Shown here: one piece after another, positions 43,030-51,778 of the stretch
Layout of the letters: each line of letters opens with the position of its first letter
Numbering within the stretch: position 1 is the first letter of the stretch
DNA from: Pedobacter aquae
GTDB taxonomy: Bacteria; Bacteroidota; Bacteroidia; Sphingobacteriales; Sphingobacteriaceae
DNA length: 64,000 nt
Reading direction: 5' to 3'
Assembly (NCBI RefSeq): GCF_008195825.1
Contig: NZ_CP043329.1
Span: forward strand, 2,914,001 to 2,978,000
Position numbers and translations under genes: made by a program
Notes under the pieces: generated by a model
The model's database searches: none
Told to the model about the DNA's origin: nothing
Seen by the model: the letters and a program-made list of their open reading frames with translations, nothing else

Positions 43030-44028
43030 CTAGATTTTTTTATTCTCTAAACGGCTTTTTGCATCTAAAAGTAGTGTATGAAGTTTTCTCTCTAATTCCT
43101 TTTTGGGAGGTAATTCTGTCCAATAATCAGCCACCATAATACCATCCTTCTGCATATCGAGTAATTCTACTTGCTCATTACTTTTACCAGCACATAAAAT
43201 TAAGCCTATTGGACTATTTTCATTTTCTTGTCGCTCATATTTATCAAGCCATTTTAGATACAGCTCCATTTGGCCCTTATATGCTGATTTGAATTTTCCT
43301 AACTTTAATTCTATGGCAACCAATCTTTGCAGTTTTCTATGGAAAAACAATAAATCTAGATAGAAATCTTCCCCATCAATAATCATCCTTTTCTGACGCT
43401 CAATAAATGCAAATCCTTTACCTAATTCTAAAATAAAAAACTCTAACTCTTTAATTATTGCGCTTTCCAAATCGTTCTCTAGATAACCATCTTTTAGACC
43501 CAAAAAATCCAGAAAATAAGGATCTTTAAAGGTGTTTTGTATTTCTGAGAAATTATCAGTTAATTGTAAACTAGCTAACTCATTACGTTCAAAAGCCTTA
43601 CGTTCAATTTGATATTGTAAAGCCCTTTTGCTCCATTTCTCTTCTCTGATTTTTTGAATGTAAAAATTTCTCTGATCTTCTCCCTTCAGTGGTAAAAGTA
43701 ACAGAAAATGAGACCAACTTAATTGTGTCACCAGTGGTGTCACAATTTGGTAATTTGGAAAAATATCAGCAAACTGCATCATCCTACGTACATTGCGTAA
43801 AGAATAGCTTCTTCCATATTCTTTCTCTAATGCTGATGCAATATTCTCGATAATCTTTTCTCCATACTCAGCTCGTTCATTTTTTAAAATATGATCGTTT
43901 ATCTTATTGCCAATATGCCAGTAAGTAAGCGTAAGCATACTATTAACTTGCGCAACTGCTTGCTGTTTCCCTTTTTCTATGATGTAGACAATATCTTTAA
44001 AAAGTATTTGCGTTATTTGATTATTCAT
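43030..44028 (-). CDS. DUF1016 / YhcG-family PD-(D/E)xK nuclease
   Basis: 332 residues, full length for the family. The N-terminal helical DUF1016_N domain at about 1-150 has AVAQVNSMLTLTYWHIGNKI, YGEKIIENIASALEKEYGRS and the SWSHFLLLLPL block. The C-terminal nuclease domain has DGEDFYLDLLFFHRKLQRLV and AIELKLGKFKSAYKGQMELY, giving the D...E-x-K active site. PIGLILCAGKSNE is also standard. Members are often found near restriction-modification genes and are thought to act in DNA defence; the type I system here is about 5 kb away. It is also 23 bp downstream of the FAD enzyme gene. Confidence 0.93.
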   Translation of the reverse strand: MNNQITQILFKDIVYIIEKGKQQAVAQVNSMLTLTYWHIGNKINDHILKNERAEYGEKIIENIASALEKEYGRSYSLRNVRRMMQFADIFPNYQIVTPLVTQLSWSHFLLLLPLKGEDQRNFYIQKIREEKWSKRALQYQIERKAFERNELASLQLTDNFSEIQNTFKDPYFLDFLGLKDGYLENDLESAIIKELEFFILELGKGFAFIERQKRMIIDGEDFYLDLLFFHRKLQRLVAIELKLGKFKSAYKGQMELYLKWLDKYERQENENSPIGLILCAGKSNEQVELLDMQKDGIMVADYWTELPPKKELERKLHTLLLDAKSRLENKKI

Positions 44029-44051
44029 GATTTAATTAAATAAAACCAAGC

Positions 44052-45329
44052 TTATTTTATAAAAATCCCTTGCATATTTACCCCAATACTATAAGGGTTT
44101 AAATAGGTGTCAAAGATGATGGTCATCTCCTTTTTAGTGACGTAATTTTTCTCATTAAAATTGCTTTCTAACTCGTATTTCATTTTCCAGTTGGTACTTA
44201 ATTCTCTATTCATATCGTATATTTCCCTTCCGGTGATGAAACTGATTAAAGAAATAGCATCTTTTAAGGTGAGCTCTTTTATAGGATTTTCTATAAACCA
44301 TATCCTAGAACGTGGGTATAAGTCTGATAAAATAGCTTTAATATCTTCTGGCTTTACATGTTCTTCGGGATTAAATTTCCCTTTAGCAAAATCATGCTTC
44401 ATCACATCTGTAGCGATAATTTTTTGTACCGCATTCCAAGCATATTCATTGGTATTGATATCTGTAACCGGATAAATTAAGCCTTTATAGTTAAATATCT
44501 CTCCTTGCGAAAGTCTCACATTTGCTTTTGCGGTTTCGGTATCAAAAAAAGGCCCGTAAGCAGAAAGCGCACCGCCTAGTTGTCCAATATTTACCCAAGT
44601 GGCTATATTCTTAAAATCATCTGCTTGCCAACCTACTAAGCCAGCTTGCGGAGAAACAAACATCAAATTATCAACCTCGGCACTAATGAAAACGCCCATA
44701 GGAAAATAATGTAGCATGGTACTGTCTTTACCAAAACCTGTTGCTCCGCTACTTCTGTAAAGTTTCAAAACTTGCTCGTAAGGTTTTTGAAGTTCTAGCG
44801 GGGTGTATTTACTTATGGTTTTGATATGCCCATCGCTTAATTTTACAATACCCGCTTTTAGTACTGGTGAAGCCTCGGCCTCAAAAAACGCATCTACCAA
44901 TACTTCGGCTTTTATTTTTTCTATTTTACTACCATTTTTTTGGATGCTAATCTCCCAAGATTTACCCTTTTTAATCACTTTAACAATTTGCGTTTCTTTA
45001 AAGTAGCGTAAATTATTCACCTTACTTATGATACTTTCTAAAGCAATGCGTGGGTCGGTTTGTAAAGAGTCTAATTTTCTGGTATAAAGGTCTTTCCACT
45101 CTTTCCAAATACCAAAATTAAAAGCAGGTACATCCATACTAGGCGCTATGGCGCCAAGGCTAAAATTGTTGGGTTCTAGCAATATTACTTTTACACCGCT
45201 TCTGGCTGCTTGTATAGCAGTAGCCGTACCCGCAGCACTTGCTCCTAGTACTATAACATCGGTTTTATATTGTGCTAAAACCTGGGTAGACACCAGCATG
45301 AACACGATTATGATAAGTTTTTTTAGCAT
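44052..45329 (-). CDS. Exported FAD-dependent oxidoreductase (FAD_oxidored family)
   Basis: 425 residues with a signal peptide (MLKKLIIIVFMLVSTQVLAQ). Directly after it comes the dinucleotide-binding motif VIVLGASAAGTATAIQAARS with GxSxxGxxxA spacing, then VILLEPN, the Glu that binds the adenosine ribose. Further family features are EVLVDAFFEAEASPVLKAGI, where a Gly-Asp pair would normally read GDLA, and the C-terminal YPRSRIWFIENPIKEL and FITGREIYDM. Substrates in this family vary and the one here is unknown. FAD loading of a Sec-exported protein would require periplasmic FAD. Confidence 0.85.
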   Translation of the reverse strand: MLKKLIIIVFMLVSTQVLAQYKTDVIVLGASAAGTATAIQAARSGVKVILLEPNNFSLGAIAPSMDVPAFNFGIWKEWKDLYTRKLDSLQTDPRIALESIISKVNNLRYFKETQIVKVIKKGKSWEISIQKNGSKIEKIKAEVLVDAFFEAEASPVLKAGIVKLSDGHIKTISKYTPLELQKPYEQVLKLYRSSGATGFGKDSTMLHYFPMGVFISAEVDNLMFVSPQAGLVGWQADDFKNIATWVNIGQLGGALSAYGPFFDTETAKANVRLSQGEIFNYKGLIYPVTDINTNEYAWNAVQKIIATDVMKHDFAKGKFNPEEHVKPEDIKAILSDLYPRSRIWFIENPIKELTLKDAISLISFITGREIYDMNRELSTNWKMKYELESNFNEKNYVTKKEMTIIFDTYLNPYSIGVNMQGIFIK

Positions 45330-45457
45330 AAAATGATAAACGAAGATTTAACTATTAATTTTGTATGGTTAAAGCTATAAAAATTATTCTAAGCGTTAAG
45401 CTTTTAAGCCGTTTAGCTAAAGGTTGAATATAATTTGATATTTTTAACCTTTGATAT

Positions 45458-46231
45458 ATGGAAACCCAAAAATCTAAACTTTATTTTGCTTCTGATTTTC
45501 ATTTAGGAGCTCCTAATGATGCCTCTAGCCGAGAGCGAGAAGCATGGATAGTGAGCTGGCTAGACCACATTAAACACGATGCCGCTGAACTATTTTTATT
45601 AGGCGATGTTTTTGATTTTTGGTTTGAATATGCCACCGCCGTACCCAAAGGCTTTATCAGGCTGCAAGGTAAACTTGCCGAGTTAAGCGATGCTGGTACG
45701 AAGATATACTTCTTTAAAGGCAACCACGACATGTGGGTGTTTGATTATTTTAAGAAGGAATTTGGTATGCAAATTATTAGCGATGAGCTATTTATAGAAC
45801 GCCAAGGCAAAAAGTTTTTATTACACCACGGAGATGGCTTAGGCCCTGGCGATGTATCTTATAAGTTATTAAAGAAAATTTTTAGAAGTAAATTTTGCCA
45901 ATGGCTTTTTGCTAGGTTACACCCTAATTTAGGAATTGGTATTGCCAATTATTGGAGTAGTAAAAGTAGGTTAGCTTCTTATAAAAAGGAAGGCGCTATT
46001 ACCCAGCAACGTGAGGAAACTTTTATAAAGAGTTTTTATAAGCAACTAAAACATGATTATGGCAATTTTGACCATTTAGTTATGGGCCACAGGCATTTCC
46101 CTACCCAATTTAAATTGGATGAAGAAACCCATTATACCAATTTAGGAGAATGGGTAAATTACGCTTATTACGGTGTTTTTGACGGTGTGGAACTTAAATT
46201 GCTGGATTGGAAGAAGCATCATGAAAAATAA
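45458..46231 (+). CDS. lpxH: UDP-2,3-diacylglucosamine diphosphatase
   Basis: 257 residues. Calcineurin-like metallophosphatase motifs are in order: YFASDFHLGAP (D-x-H), LLGDVFDFWFEY (GDxFD), FKGNHDMW (GNHD), LLHHGDGLGPGD (HGD) and VMGHRHFP (GHxH). The GDVFDFWFEY block and Arg/Asn-rich cap (ARLHPNLGIGIANYWSSKSR) mark the LpxH branch. It cleaves UDP-2,3-diacylglucosamine to lipid X in lipid A synthesis at the inner membrane. The stop overlaps the next gene's start by 11 nt. Confidence 0.93.
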   Translation: METQKSKLYFASDFHLGAPNDASSREREAWIVSWLDHIKHDAAELFLLGDVFDFWFEYATAVPKGFIRLQGKLAELSDAGTKIYFFKGNHDMWVFDYFKKEFGMQIISDELFIERQGKKFLLHHGDGLGPGDVSYKLLKKIFRSKFCQWLFARLHPNLGIGIANYWSSKSRLASYKKEGAITQQREETFIKSFYKQLKHDYGNFDHLVMGHRHFPTQFKLDEETHYTNLGEWVNYAYYGVFDGVELKLLDWKKHHEK

Positions 46232-47039
46232 AGGTCTTTTAAAACTGCTGTTACTTTGCTGCTGTATTTTGATACTGGGATGGAAAAGTAATGCCCAAAG
46301 TTTTAAACTGATAAAACAGATAGATACCCTTGCTAAAATAGCCCGTGTAGATAATTTAGGGAATTTATTCTTGGTTACGCCTGCTAACGAGCTTATGAAG
46401 TTTAACCCTGATGGCCATTTTTTATGGAATTATACCAACAATAGTTTTGGTGATATAGACCAAATAGATATTACAGACCCTTTAAGGGTGATTTTATATT
46501 ATCAGGCTTACCAACAAGTTGTAGTGCTAAACAATAATTTAAGCGAGATTAGCAGTTATTCTTTTAATAACAACCCCAACCAACAGATTGCACTGGTAGC
46601 ATCGGCTAATAATAATGGTTTTTGGATTTACGACCAACTGAACCGTGAGCTTAAAAAGCTAAGTAATAATTTTATTGACGAGCTAAAAAGCGGCAATATT
46701 TACCAAAGAAATGGTATAGATATGAATGCTGTTTATATGCTAAGTAATGACCAATATGTGTTTATTAACGATGCTGGCGAAGGTGTAAGGATATTTGATA
46801 GGTTTGGTAATTACTATAAAATTGCTGTGATAAACCCTGTTAAAGCTTTTGAGGTAGAGGGCGATGAACTGATTTACCAGGAAGAAAATAAGCTATGGCG
46901 CTACAACTTCATGACTTTTAAAAAGGAAGAAATAAAACTACCGCTAACAAAAGCTGGAAGCACTTTTAGCTACCGTTTAAAGCGACTCTTCATATTAAAT
47001 GAAAAAGGCTTAACTTTGTGGGCTTTAAATGCTAACTGA
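46221..47039 (+). CDS. Exported beta-propeller-like protein of unknown function
   Basis: About 272 residues from the ATG at 46221, which starts a signal peptide (MKNKGLLKLLLLCCCILILG, cleavage after KSNAQ). The rest repeats short strand units such as IARVDNLGNLFLVTPANELM, KFNPDGHFLWNYTN, IDQIDITDPLRVILYYQAYQ and ISSYSFNNNPNQ, typical of a six-bladed propeller. No catalytic residues are seen. The start lies inside lpxH (11-nt overlap), so translation is coupled; many Bacteroidota keep this pairing, but the link to lipid A is unproven. Confidence 0.8.
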   Translation: MKNKGLLKLLLLCCCILILGWKSNAQSFKLIKQIDTLAKIARVDNLGNLFLVTPANELMKFNPDGHFLWNYTNNSFGDIDQIDITDPLRVILYYQAYQQVVVLNNNLSEISSYSFNNNPNQQIALVASANNNGFWIYDQLNRELKKLSNNFIDELKSGNIYQRNGIDMNAVYMLSNDQYVFINDAGEGVRIFDRFGNYYKIAVINPVKAFEVEGDELIYQEENKLWRYNFMTFKKEEIKLPLTKAGSTFSYRLKRLFILNEKGLTLWALNAN

Positions 47040-47060
47040 GTTTAATGCATTGTTTTGCGT

Positions 47061-47159
47061 TAGCTAAACCGGATAGCAGCGGAAACCCCACAGTGCGTGA
47101 TGGGTTTAGCGCTTTGGAAAAACGAGGAGTTGCAGCGTATAGCCGGACTACCTAAACCC
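47061..47159. repeat. Structured intergenic element upstream of prfA
   Basis: GC-richer than its surroundings. Outer arms CCGGATAGCAGCGG (47069-47082) and GCAGCGTATAGCCGG (47132-47146) form an imperfect dyad, with related outer words TAGCTAAACC and CTACCTAAACC. The inner arms AAACCC (47083-47088) and GGGTTT (47102-47107) close a hairpin. It resembles AGCGGA/GCGGATAGC dispersed elements remembered from other Bacteroidota, but only one copy is seen here. Confidence 0.45.
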
Positions 47160-47189
47160 AAGTATTACAGGATTTGATTTTCAAAAAAA

Positions 47190-48263
47190 ATGTTAGATAA
47201 ATTAGAAGCTATAAAACTCCGCCGAGATGATGTGGAGCGGGAATTGACCAACCCAGAAGTTACGCAAGATATGAAGCGTTTTGCGCAGCTAAACCGTGAG
47301 TATAAAGAGTTGGGTTTAATTGTGGATGAGTATTATAAGTACAAAAATGTAACGAGTAATATTGATGCTAACCGTGATATTTTAGCTAACGAGAAAGACC
47401 AAGAGTTGCGTGAGATGGCTAAGGAAGAGCTAGATACTTTGGTACCTTTAAAGGATGAAATGGAGGCTAAAATTAGGTTGATGCTGGTACCTAAAGACCC
47501 AGGAGATGAGAAGGATGCTATTGTAGAGATTAGAGGTGGTACTGGTGGTGATGAGGCTGCTATTTTTGCTGGCGACTTATACCGTATGTATACCCGTTAT
47601 TGCGAAGGTAGGGGTTGGCGTACAGAAACTTTAGAGGTTACAGAAGGCACCAATGGTGGCTATAAAGAGGTGATTTTTAAAGTTATTGGTGAGGATGTTT
47701 ACGGGATTTTAAAATACGAATCTGGCGTACACCGGGTACAGCGTGTGCCAGATACGGAGACCCAGGGAAGGGTGCATACTTCTGCTGCATCGGTAGCGGT
47801 ATTGCCAGAAGCTGAAGAAGTTGACGTGGAGATTAACCCTGCTGATGTGGAGTTACAAACATCAAGATCTGGTGGTGCTGGTGGGCAAAACGTAAACAAG
47901 GTAGAAACAAAAGTGCAGTTAACGCACAAGCCATCGGGTATTGTGGTGGTTTGCCAAATAGAGCGCTCGCAGTTGGGTAACCGTATTAGAGCGATGGAGA
48001 TGTTGAGGAGTAAATTGTATGAGCGTGAGTTGGCTAAACATAATGAAGCTATTGCCAGCACACGTAAAACTATGGTATCAACCGGAGACAGATCTGCCAA
48101 AATACGCACTTATAACTACCCGCAAGGGCGTGTTACCGAGCATAGAATAGGTTTAACTTTATATAATTTACCAGCTATTATGGATGGCGATATAAAGGAA
48201 ATACTTGATGCTCTGCAATTTGCAGAAAATGCTGAAAAACTGAAAGAGGGCTCTATTGCATAA
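47190..48263 (+). CDS. prfA: Peptide chain release factor 1
   Basis: 357 residues, normal length. It recognises UAA and UAG stop codons and triggers peptide release on the ribosome. The universal GGQ is present in [19 protein letters not shown] near residues 229-232. The surrounding [24 protein letters not shown] and [16 protein letters not shown] blocks are standard for RF1. The N-terminal helical domain is intact. A structured intergenic element precedes it, and tRNA-Asp follows. Confidence 0.97.
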   Translation: MLDKLEAIKLRRDDVERELTNPEVTQDMKRFAQLNREYKELGLIVDEYYKYKNVTSNIDANRDILANEKDQELREMAKEELDTLVPLKDEMEAKIRLMLVPKDPGDEKDAIVEIRGGTGGDEAAIFAGDLYRMYTRYCEGRGWRTETLEVTEGTNGGYKEVIFKVIGEDVYGILKYESGVHRVQRVPDTETQGRVHTSAASVAVLPEAEEVDVEINPADVELQTSRSGGAGGQNVNKVETKVQLTHKPSGIVVVCQIERSQLGNRIRAMEMLRSKLYERELAKHNEAIASTRKTMVSTGDRSAKIRTYNYPQGRVTEHRIGLTLYNLPAIMDGDIKEILDALQFAENAEKLKEGSIA

Positions 48264-48277
48264 ATTTTAAAAAAGAT

Positions 48278-48307
48278 TTTGCACTTCAATAGAAATACCT
48301 ATATTTG
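48278..48307 (+). promoter_or_regulatory. Promoter of tRNA-Asp
   Basis: TTTG at 48278-48281 and TATATTTG at 48300-48307 are separated by 18 bp, an excellent match to the Bacteroidota -33/-7 consensus. The mature tRNA starts 30 bp downstream. Confidence 0.8.
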
Positions 48308-48336
48308 CACTCCCGAACGATAAGAACGGGAAAAAC

Positions 48337-48410
48337 GGAGTGGTAGTTCAGCTGGTTAGAATGCCTGCCTGTCACGCAGGAGGTCGCGGGTTCGAGTCCC
48401 GTCCATTCCG
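48337..48410 (+). tRNA. tRNA-Asp (GTC)
   Basis: 74 nt. The 7-bp acceptor stem GGAGTGG / CCATTCC has G as discriminator base, as expected for Asp. The D-arm is GTTCAGCTGGTTAGAATGC, the anticodon arm CCTGCCT-GTC-ACGCAGG and the T-arm GCGGG-TTCGAGT-CCCGT. CCA is not encoded. It has its own promoter and terminator. Confidence 0.97.
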
Positions 48411-48412
48411 CA

Positions 48413-48447
48413 AAACCTCTTAGAGAAATCTAAGAGGTTTTTTGTTT
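48413..48447 (+). terminator. Terminator of tRNA-Asp
   Basis: AAACCTCTTAGA (48413-48424) pairs with TCTAAGAGGTTT (48429-48440) around a GAAA tetraloop, followed by a T-rich run. It ends the tRNA transcript 3 nt after the tRNA. Confidence 0.92.
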
Positions 48448-48774
48448 TTATAGCATTTCCTGAAATGGGGATCAAGCGGGATCAAGCGTAAAAGTTGGGG
48501 AGGAGACATTAAGCGTATATTTTAGCTAGTCTAAAGAGGAAGAACTTGAAATTTCTTCCCTTTAAATTTTTTTGCTTTTCATAATTAACTCTAAACAGTA
48601 TTCTTTTCATAATTTTTAATCGTCTATATTCTTTTTTTATTTGATTTTTTACATCTACTTATAGGCAAGCCAATCTTTATACTATCAAATTTGAAAATCT
48701 CTACAAAGGATTTTATTTTTTTTAATTAGGTTTTTATTACCTTTGATTATTATTTGAAATACGCTACAAAGTAA
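48448..48774. other. AT-rich leader of the restriction-modification island
   Basis: No gene is seen. A short direct repeat GGATCAAGCG occurs twice at about 48470-48488. The rest is AT-rich and probably holds the promoter of the hsd genes; a TTACCTTTG at about 48740 is a loose -7 match. I found no tRNA-derived direct repeat at the far side of the island. Confidence 0.4.
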
Positions 48775-49344
48775 ATGAAGGTAAAATTAGGTGATATTGC
48801 ACAACTTCAGTTTGGTTTATATACCAAACCAACCGATAATGGTAATGCTGCTTACATGCAAGTGAAGTATTTTGATGATTGGGGTAATCAAACAAATGAA
48901 ATTGACACTTTTATAGAAATCGACCAAAAAAATGAAACTCACCTATTAGAAGATGGTGACATTTTATTTGTCGGTAAAGGGATGAGAAATTTTGCTTGGA
49001 CTTATAAATCTTCCTACGGACCAGCAATAGCATCTTCTATTTTCTTTGTAATAAAAGTAGACCAATCTAAAGTGTTGCCAGATTTTCTAACCACGCTTTT
49101 CAACACAGCTCAAACACAAGCATATTTTCAAACCATTGGTGCAGGTAGTTCTATTCCATCCATCAGAAAGTCAGAATTAGAGGTCTTTATGATACAGCTA
49201 CCTACATTAGAAATGCAGCAAAAGATTATTAACATTCAAAAGCTCCATGATAAAGACATGGCGCTTTCTAGAAAAATTGTAACCGAAAAACAGAATTTAT
49301 ATCAAGCAGTAATTAAAAATTTAATCTATAATAATGAACAATAA
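48775..49344 (+). CDS. Half-size type I restriction specificity (S) protein
   Basis: 189 residues, about half a normal HsdS. It has one target-recognition domain (KLGDIAQLQFGLYTKP, NETHLLEDGDILFVGKGMRN, IPSIRKSELEVFMIQLP) and one conserved helical spacer (LEMQQKIINIQKLHDKDMAL ... NLYQAVIKNLIY). A half-S protein can dimerise to mimic a full S subunit and then recognise a palindromic bipartite site. Its stop overlaps the hsdM start by 11 nt. A complete two-domain HsdS follows hsdM, so the locus can in principle build two specificities. Confidence 0.85.
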   Translation: MKVKLGDIAQLQFGLYTKPTDNGNAAYMQVKYFDDWGNQTNEIDTFIEIDQKNETHLLEDGDILFVGKGMRNFAWTYKSSYGPAIASSIFFVIKVDQSKVLPDFLTTLFNTAQTQAYFQTIGAGSSIPSIRKSELEVFMIQLPTLEMQQKIINIQKLHDKDMALSRKIVTEKQNLYQAVIKNLIYNNEQ

Positions 49345-50863
49345 ACCAATTACCCAAAGCGAAATCAACAATATTGTTTGGAAAGCTTGTGACACTTTTA
49401 GAGGTGTGATAGACCCCTCACAATACAAGGACTATATCCTAACCATGCTTTTTGTGAAGTATGTATCTGATGTTTGGAAAGATAAAAAAGCTTTTTACAG
49501 TGAAAAATATAATAACGATGAAGTTAGAATACAAAGAGCTTTAAACAACGAGCGTTTTAAAGTTCCAGAAACTTGTACGTTTGATTACCTTTTTGAAAAC
49601 CGTAATGAGGCCAACTTAGGCGAGTTAATCAACACAGCTCTAGAAAGTATGGAGGATGCCAACCGCAGTAAGTTAGAACGCGTTTTCAGAAACATAGATT
49701 TCAATTCAGAGTCTAACTTAGGGCAAACTAAAGACCGTAACAGAAGGTTAAAAAACCTTCTGGTTGATTTCTCTGCCTTAGATTTACAACCTTCTCACTT
49801 AGCAAATAATGATGTAATTGGCGATGCTTACGAGTACCTTATAGAAAGATTTGCTAGTGATGCTGGTAAAAAAGCAGGAGAATTTTATACGCCTTCACAG
49901 GTATCCACACTTTTAGCAAAACTATTAAACCCGCAACCTGGCGATAGAATGATTGACCCTACATGTGGTTCAGGCTCCTTACTTATTAAACTATCAAAAG
50001 AAGTAGGAAGCAATAACTTCTCTTTATACGGACAAGAAATAAACGGTAGTACTTGGGCATTAGCTAGGATGAACATGTTTTTACATGAAATTGATAATGC
50101 TACCATAGAATGGGGCGATACCTTAAACAACCCTAAATTATTAGAGGGTGATAGCTTATTGAAAGGCAACATTGTTGGTGCAAACCCCCCTTTCTCTTTA
50201 GATAAATGGGGTGCAGATAATGCTATTACAGATCAATACACTCGTTTCCATCGTGGTGTGCCACCACAAAGCAAAGGTGATTACGCTTTCATTTCTCACA
50301 TGATAGCATCTACCTATCATGATACAGGTCGTGTAGGTGTAATTCTTCCTCATGGGGTTTTATTTAGAGGAAGCAGCGAAGGTAAAATAAGACAACAACT
50401 GATAGAAGAAAACCTATTAGAAGCAGTAGTAGGTTTGCCAGCAAACTTATTCTTTGGTACAGGCATACCAGCAACAATTTTAATATTTAACAGAGCGAAG
50501 GGCGAGAATACAGATGTGCTCTTTATTGATGCCAGCCAAGGTTATGAATCTGGCACCAACCAAAACCGCTTACGCATTACTGATATTAATAAAATTGTGG
50601 AAACCTATAAAGCTTTCCAACAAGCAACACCTTTAAGTACAGAACTGGGCTTAGTTATAGAAGATAAATTTGCTTACCGGGCTACACTACAAGAAATAGC
50701 AGAAAATGAGTATAACTTAAACATCCCTAGATATGTAGACACTTTTGAGGAAGAAGAAGAAGTAGATATCCCAGCTACCCAGGAAAATATTACTATTTTG
50801 AAAAAGGAACTTTTGGCAGTAGAAGGACAAATGGATAATTACTTAAAAGAATTAGGGTTTTGA
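49334..50863 (+). CDS. hsdM: Type I restriction-modification N6-adenine methyltransferase subunit
   Basis: 509 residues. The N-terminal HsdM domain (about 10-150) begins NNIVWKACDTFRGVIDPSQY. The methyltransferase core has GEFYTPSQVSTLLAKLLNP, SAM-binding DPTCGSGSLL near residue 208, and the catalytic NPPF (ANPPFSLDKWG) near 284. RGSSEGKIRQQLIEENLLEA and FGTGIPATILIFNRAKG are standard HsdM blocks. It methylates adenine in the recognition site with S subunits to protect host DNA. It ends MDNYLKELGF; a diverged copy of these last 33 bp recurs at 51746. Confidence 0.96.
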   Translation: MNNKPITQSEINNIVWKACDTFRGVIDPSQYKDYILTMLFVKYVSDVWKDKKAFYSEKYNNDEVRIQRALNNERFKVPETCTFDYLFENRNEANLGELINTALESMEDANRSKLERVFRNIDFNSESNLGQTKDRNRRLKNLLVDFSALDLQPSHLANNDVIGDAYEYLIERFASDAGKKAGEFYTPSQVSTLLAKLLNPQPGDRMIDPTCGSGSLLIKLSKEVGSNNFSLYGQEINGSTWALARMNMFLHEIDNATIEWGDTLNNPKLLEGDSLLKGNIVGANPPFSLDKWGADNAITDQYTRFHRGVPPQSKGDYAFISHMIASTYHDTGRVGVILPHGVLFRGSSEGKIRQQLIEENLLEAVVGLPANLFFGTGIPATILIFNRAKGENTDVLFIDASQGYESGTNQNRLRITDINKIVETYKAFQQATPLSTELGLVIEDKFAYRATLQEIAENEYNLNIPRYVDTFEEEEEVDIPATQENITILKKELLAVEGQMDNYLKELGF

Positions 50864-50864
50864 T

Positions 50865-51716
50865 ATGGGCAAGCAAAAAAAGGTTGTAATTAACGTTCAA
50901 GGAACGGCAATAGGTATACTATCACAGCAAGAGCAGGATTTCATTTCTCTTACAGATATGGTCAAAAACTTTGATGGTGGTAGTGTGCTGATAGAAAATT
51001 GGTTAAAAAATAAGGACACTATTTTATTTCTTGGGGTTTGGGAGCAAATTAACAACCCTGATTTTAATTCCCTAGAATTCGAGGGAATTAAAAATGAAGC
51101 AGGCAGAAACAGTTTCTATTTATCAGCAAAAAAATGGATAGAAAAAACCAAAGCAGTGGGCCTTATTGCAAGTGCTGGTAGATACGGTGGAACATTTGCC
51201 CATAAAGATATTGCCTTTGAGTTTGGTTCATGGTTAAGCCCAGAATTTAAACTTTATCTTATTAAAGAATTTCAAAGACTTAAAGAGGATGAAAACTACA
51301 GATTATCTTTAGAATGGAATCTTAATCGTACACTTTCAAAACTCAACTATCGCATACATACAGATGCCATAAAGGCACACATCATTCCTCCGCAATTAAG
51401 CAAATTACAACAGGGTTTCGTATACGCTACAGAAGCAGATGTATTAAATGTGGCACTCTTAGGCAAAACCGCTAAGCAATGGAGAGAGGAAAACCCAGAA
51501 AAGGAAGGTAATATTAGAGATTTTGCCACCATAGAGCAATTGCTGGTACTGGCCAATTTAGAAAGCATGAATGCAGAGTTTATACGCATGAAATTACCAC
51601 AAGCAGAGCGACTCATCAAATTAAACCAAATTGCCATCGCTCAATTAAAATCCTTGTCACAAAATAGGCAGGTAAAAAAATTGGATGAAAATACAAGCGT
51701 AAAGAAGAAGTTATGA
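50865..51716 (+). CDS. KilA-N domain protein inside the type I R-M operon
   Basis: 283 residues. The KilA-N DNA-binding domain at about 10-120 shows FISLTDMVKNFDGGSVLIEN, WLKNKDTILFLGVWEQINNP, KWIEKTKAVGLIASAGRYGG and TFAHKDIAFEFGSWLSPEFK. The C-terminal half is helical (FATIEQLLVLANLESMNAEF). KilA-N proteins come from phages but are also common accessory genes of type I R-M loci; a regulatory or protective role is assumed. The start is 1 bp after hsdM. Its insertion seems to have duplicated the hsdM 3' end, seen downstream at 51746-51778. Confidence 0.9.
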   Translation: MGKQKKVVINVQGTAIGILSQQEQDFISLTDMVKNFDGGSVLIENWLKNKDTILFLGVWEQINNPDFNSLEFEGIKNEAGRNSFYLSAKKWIEKTKAVGLIASAGRYGGTFAHKDIAFEFGSWLSPEFKLYLIKEFQRLKEDENYRLSLEWNLNRTLSKLNYRIHTDAIKAHIIPPQLSKLQQGFVYATEADVLNVALLGKTAKQWREENPEKEGNIRDFATIEQLLVLANLESMNAEFIRMKLPQAERLIKLNQIAIAQLKSLSQNRQVKKLDENTSVKKKL

Positions 51717-51745
51717 TTGTTATATTAAGCTTAAATCAACTTAAA

Positions 51746-51778
51746 ATGGATGATTACTTAAAAGATTTAGGATTTTGA
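51746..51778 (+). repeat. Duplicated hsdM 3' end (33 bp) before hsdS
   Basis: It encodes MDDYLKDLGF plus a stop, matching the hsdM end at 50831-50863 at 30 of 33 bases. The TGA overlaps the hsdS start codon (TTGA). This is probably the original hsdM-hsdS junction, displaced by the KilA-N gene. Confidence 0.85.

Noticed and set aside
50865-51716. Prophage indicated by the KilA-N protein
   Set aside because: No other phage genes are nearby; KilA-N proteins are common accessory genes of type I R-M operons.
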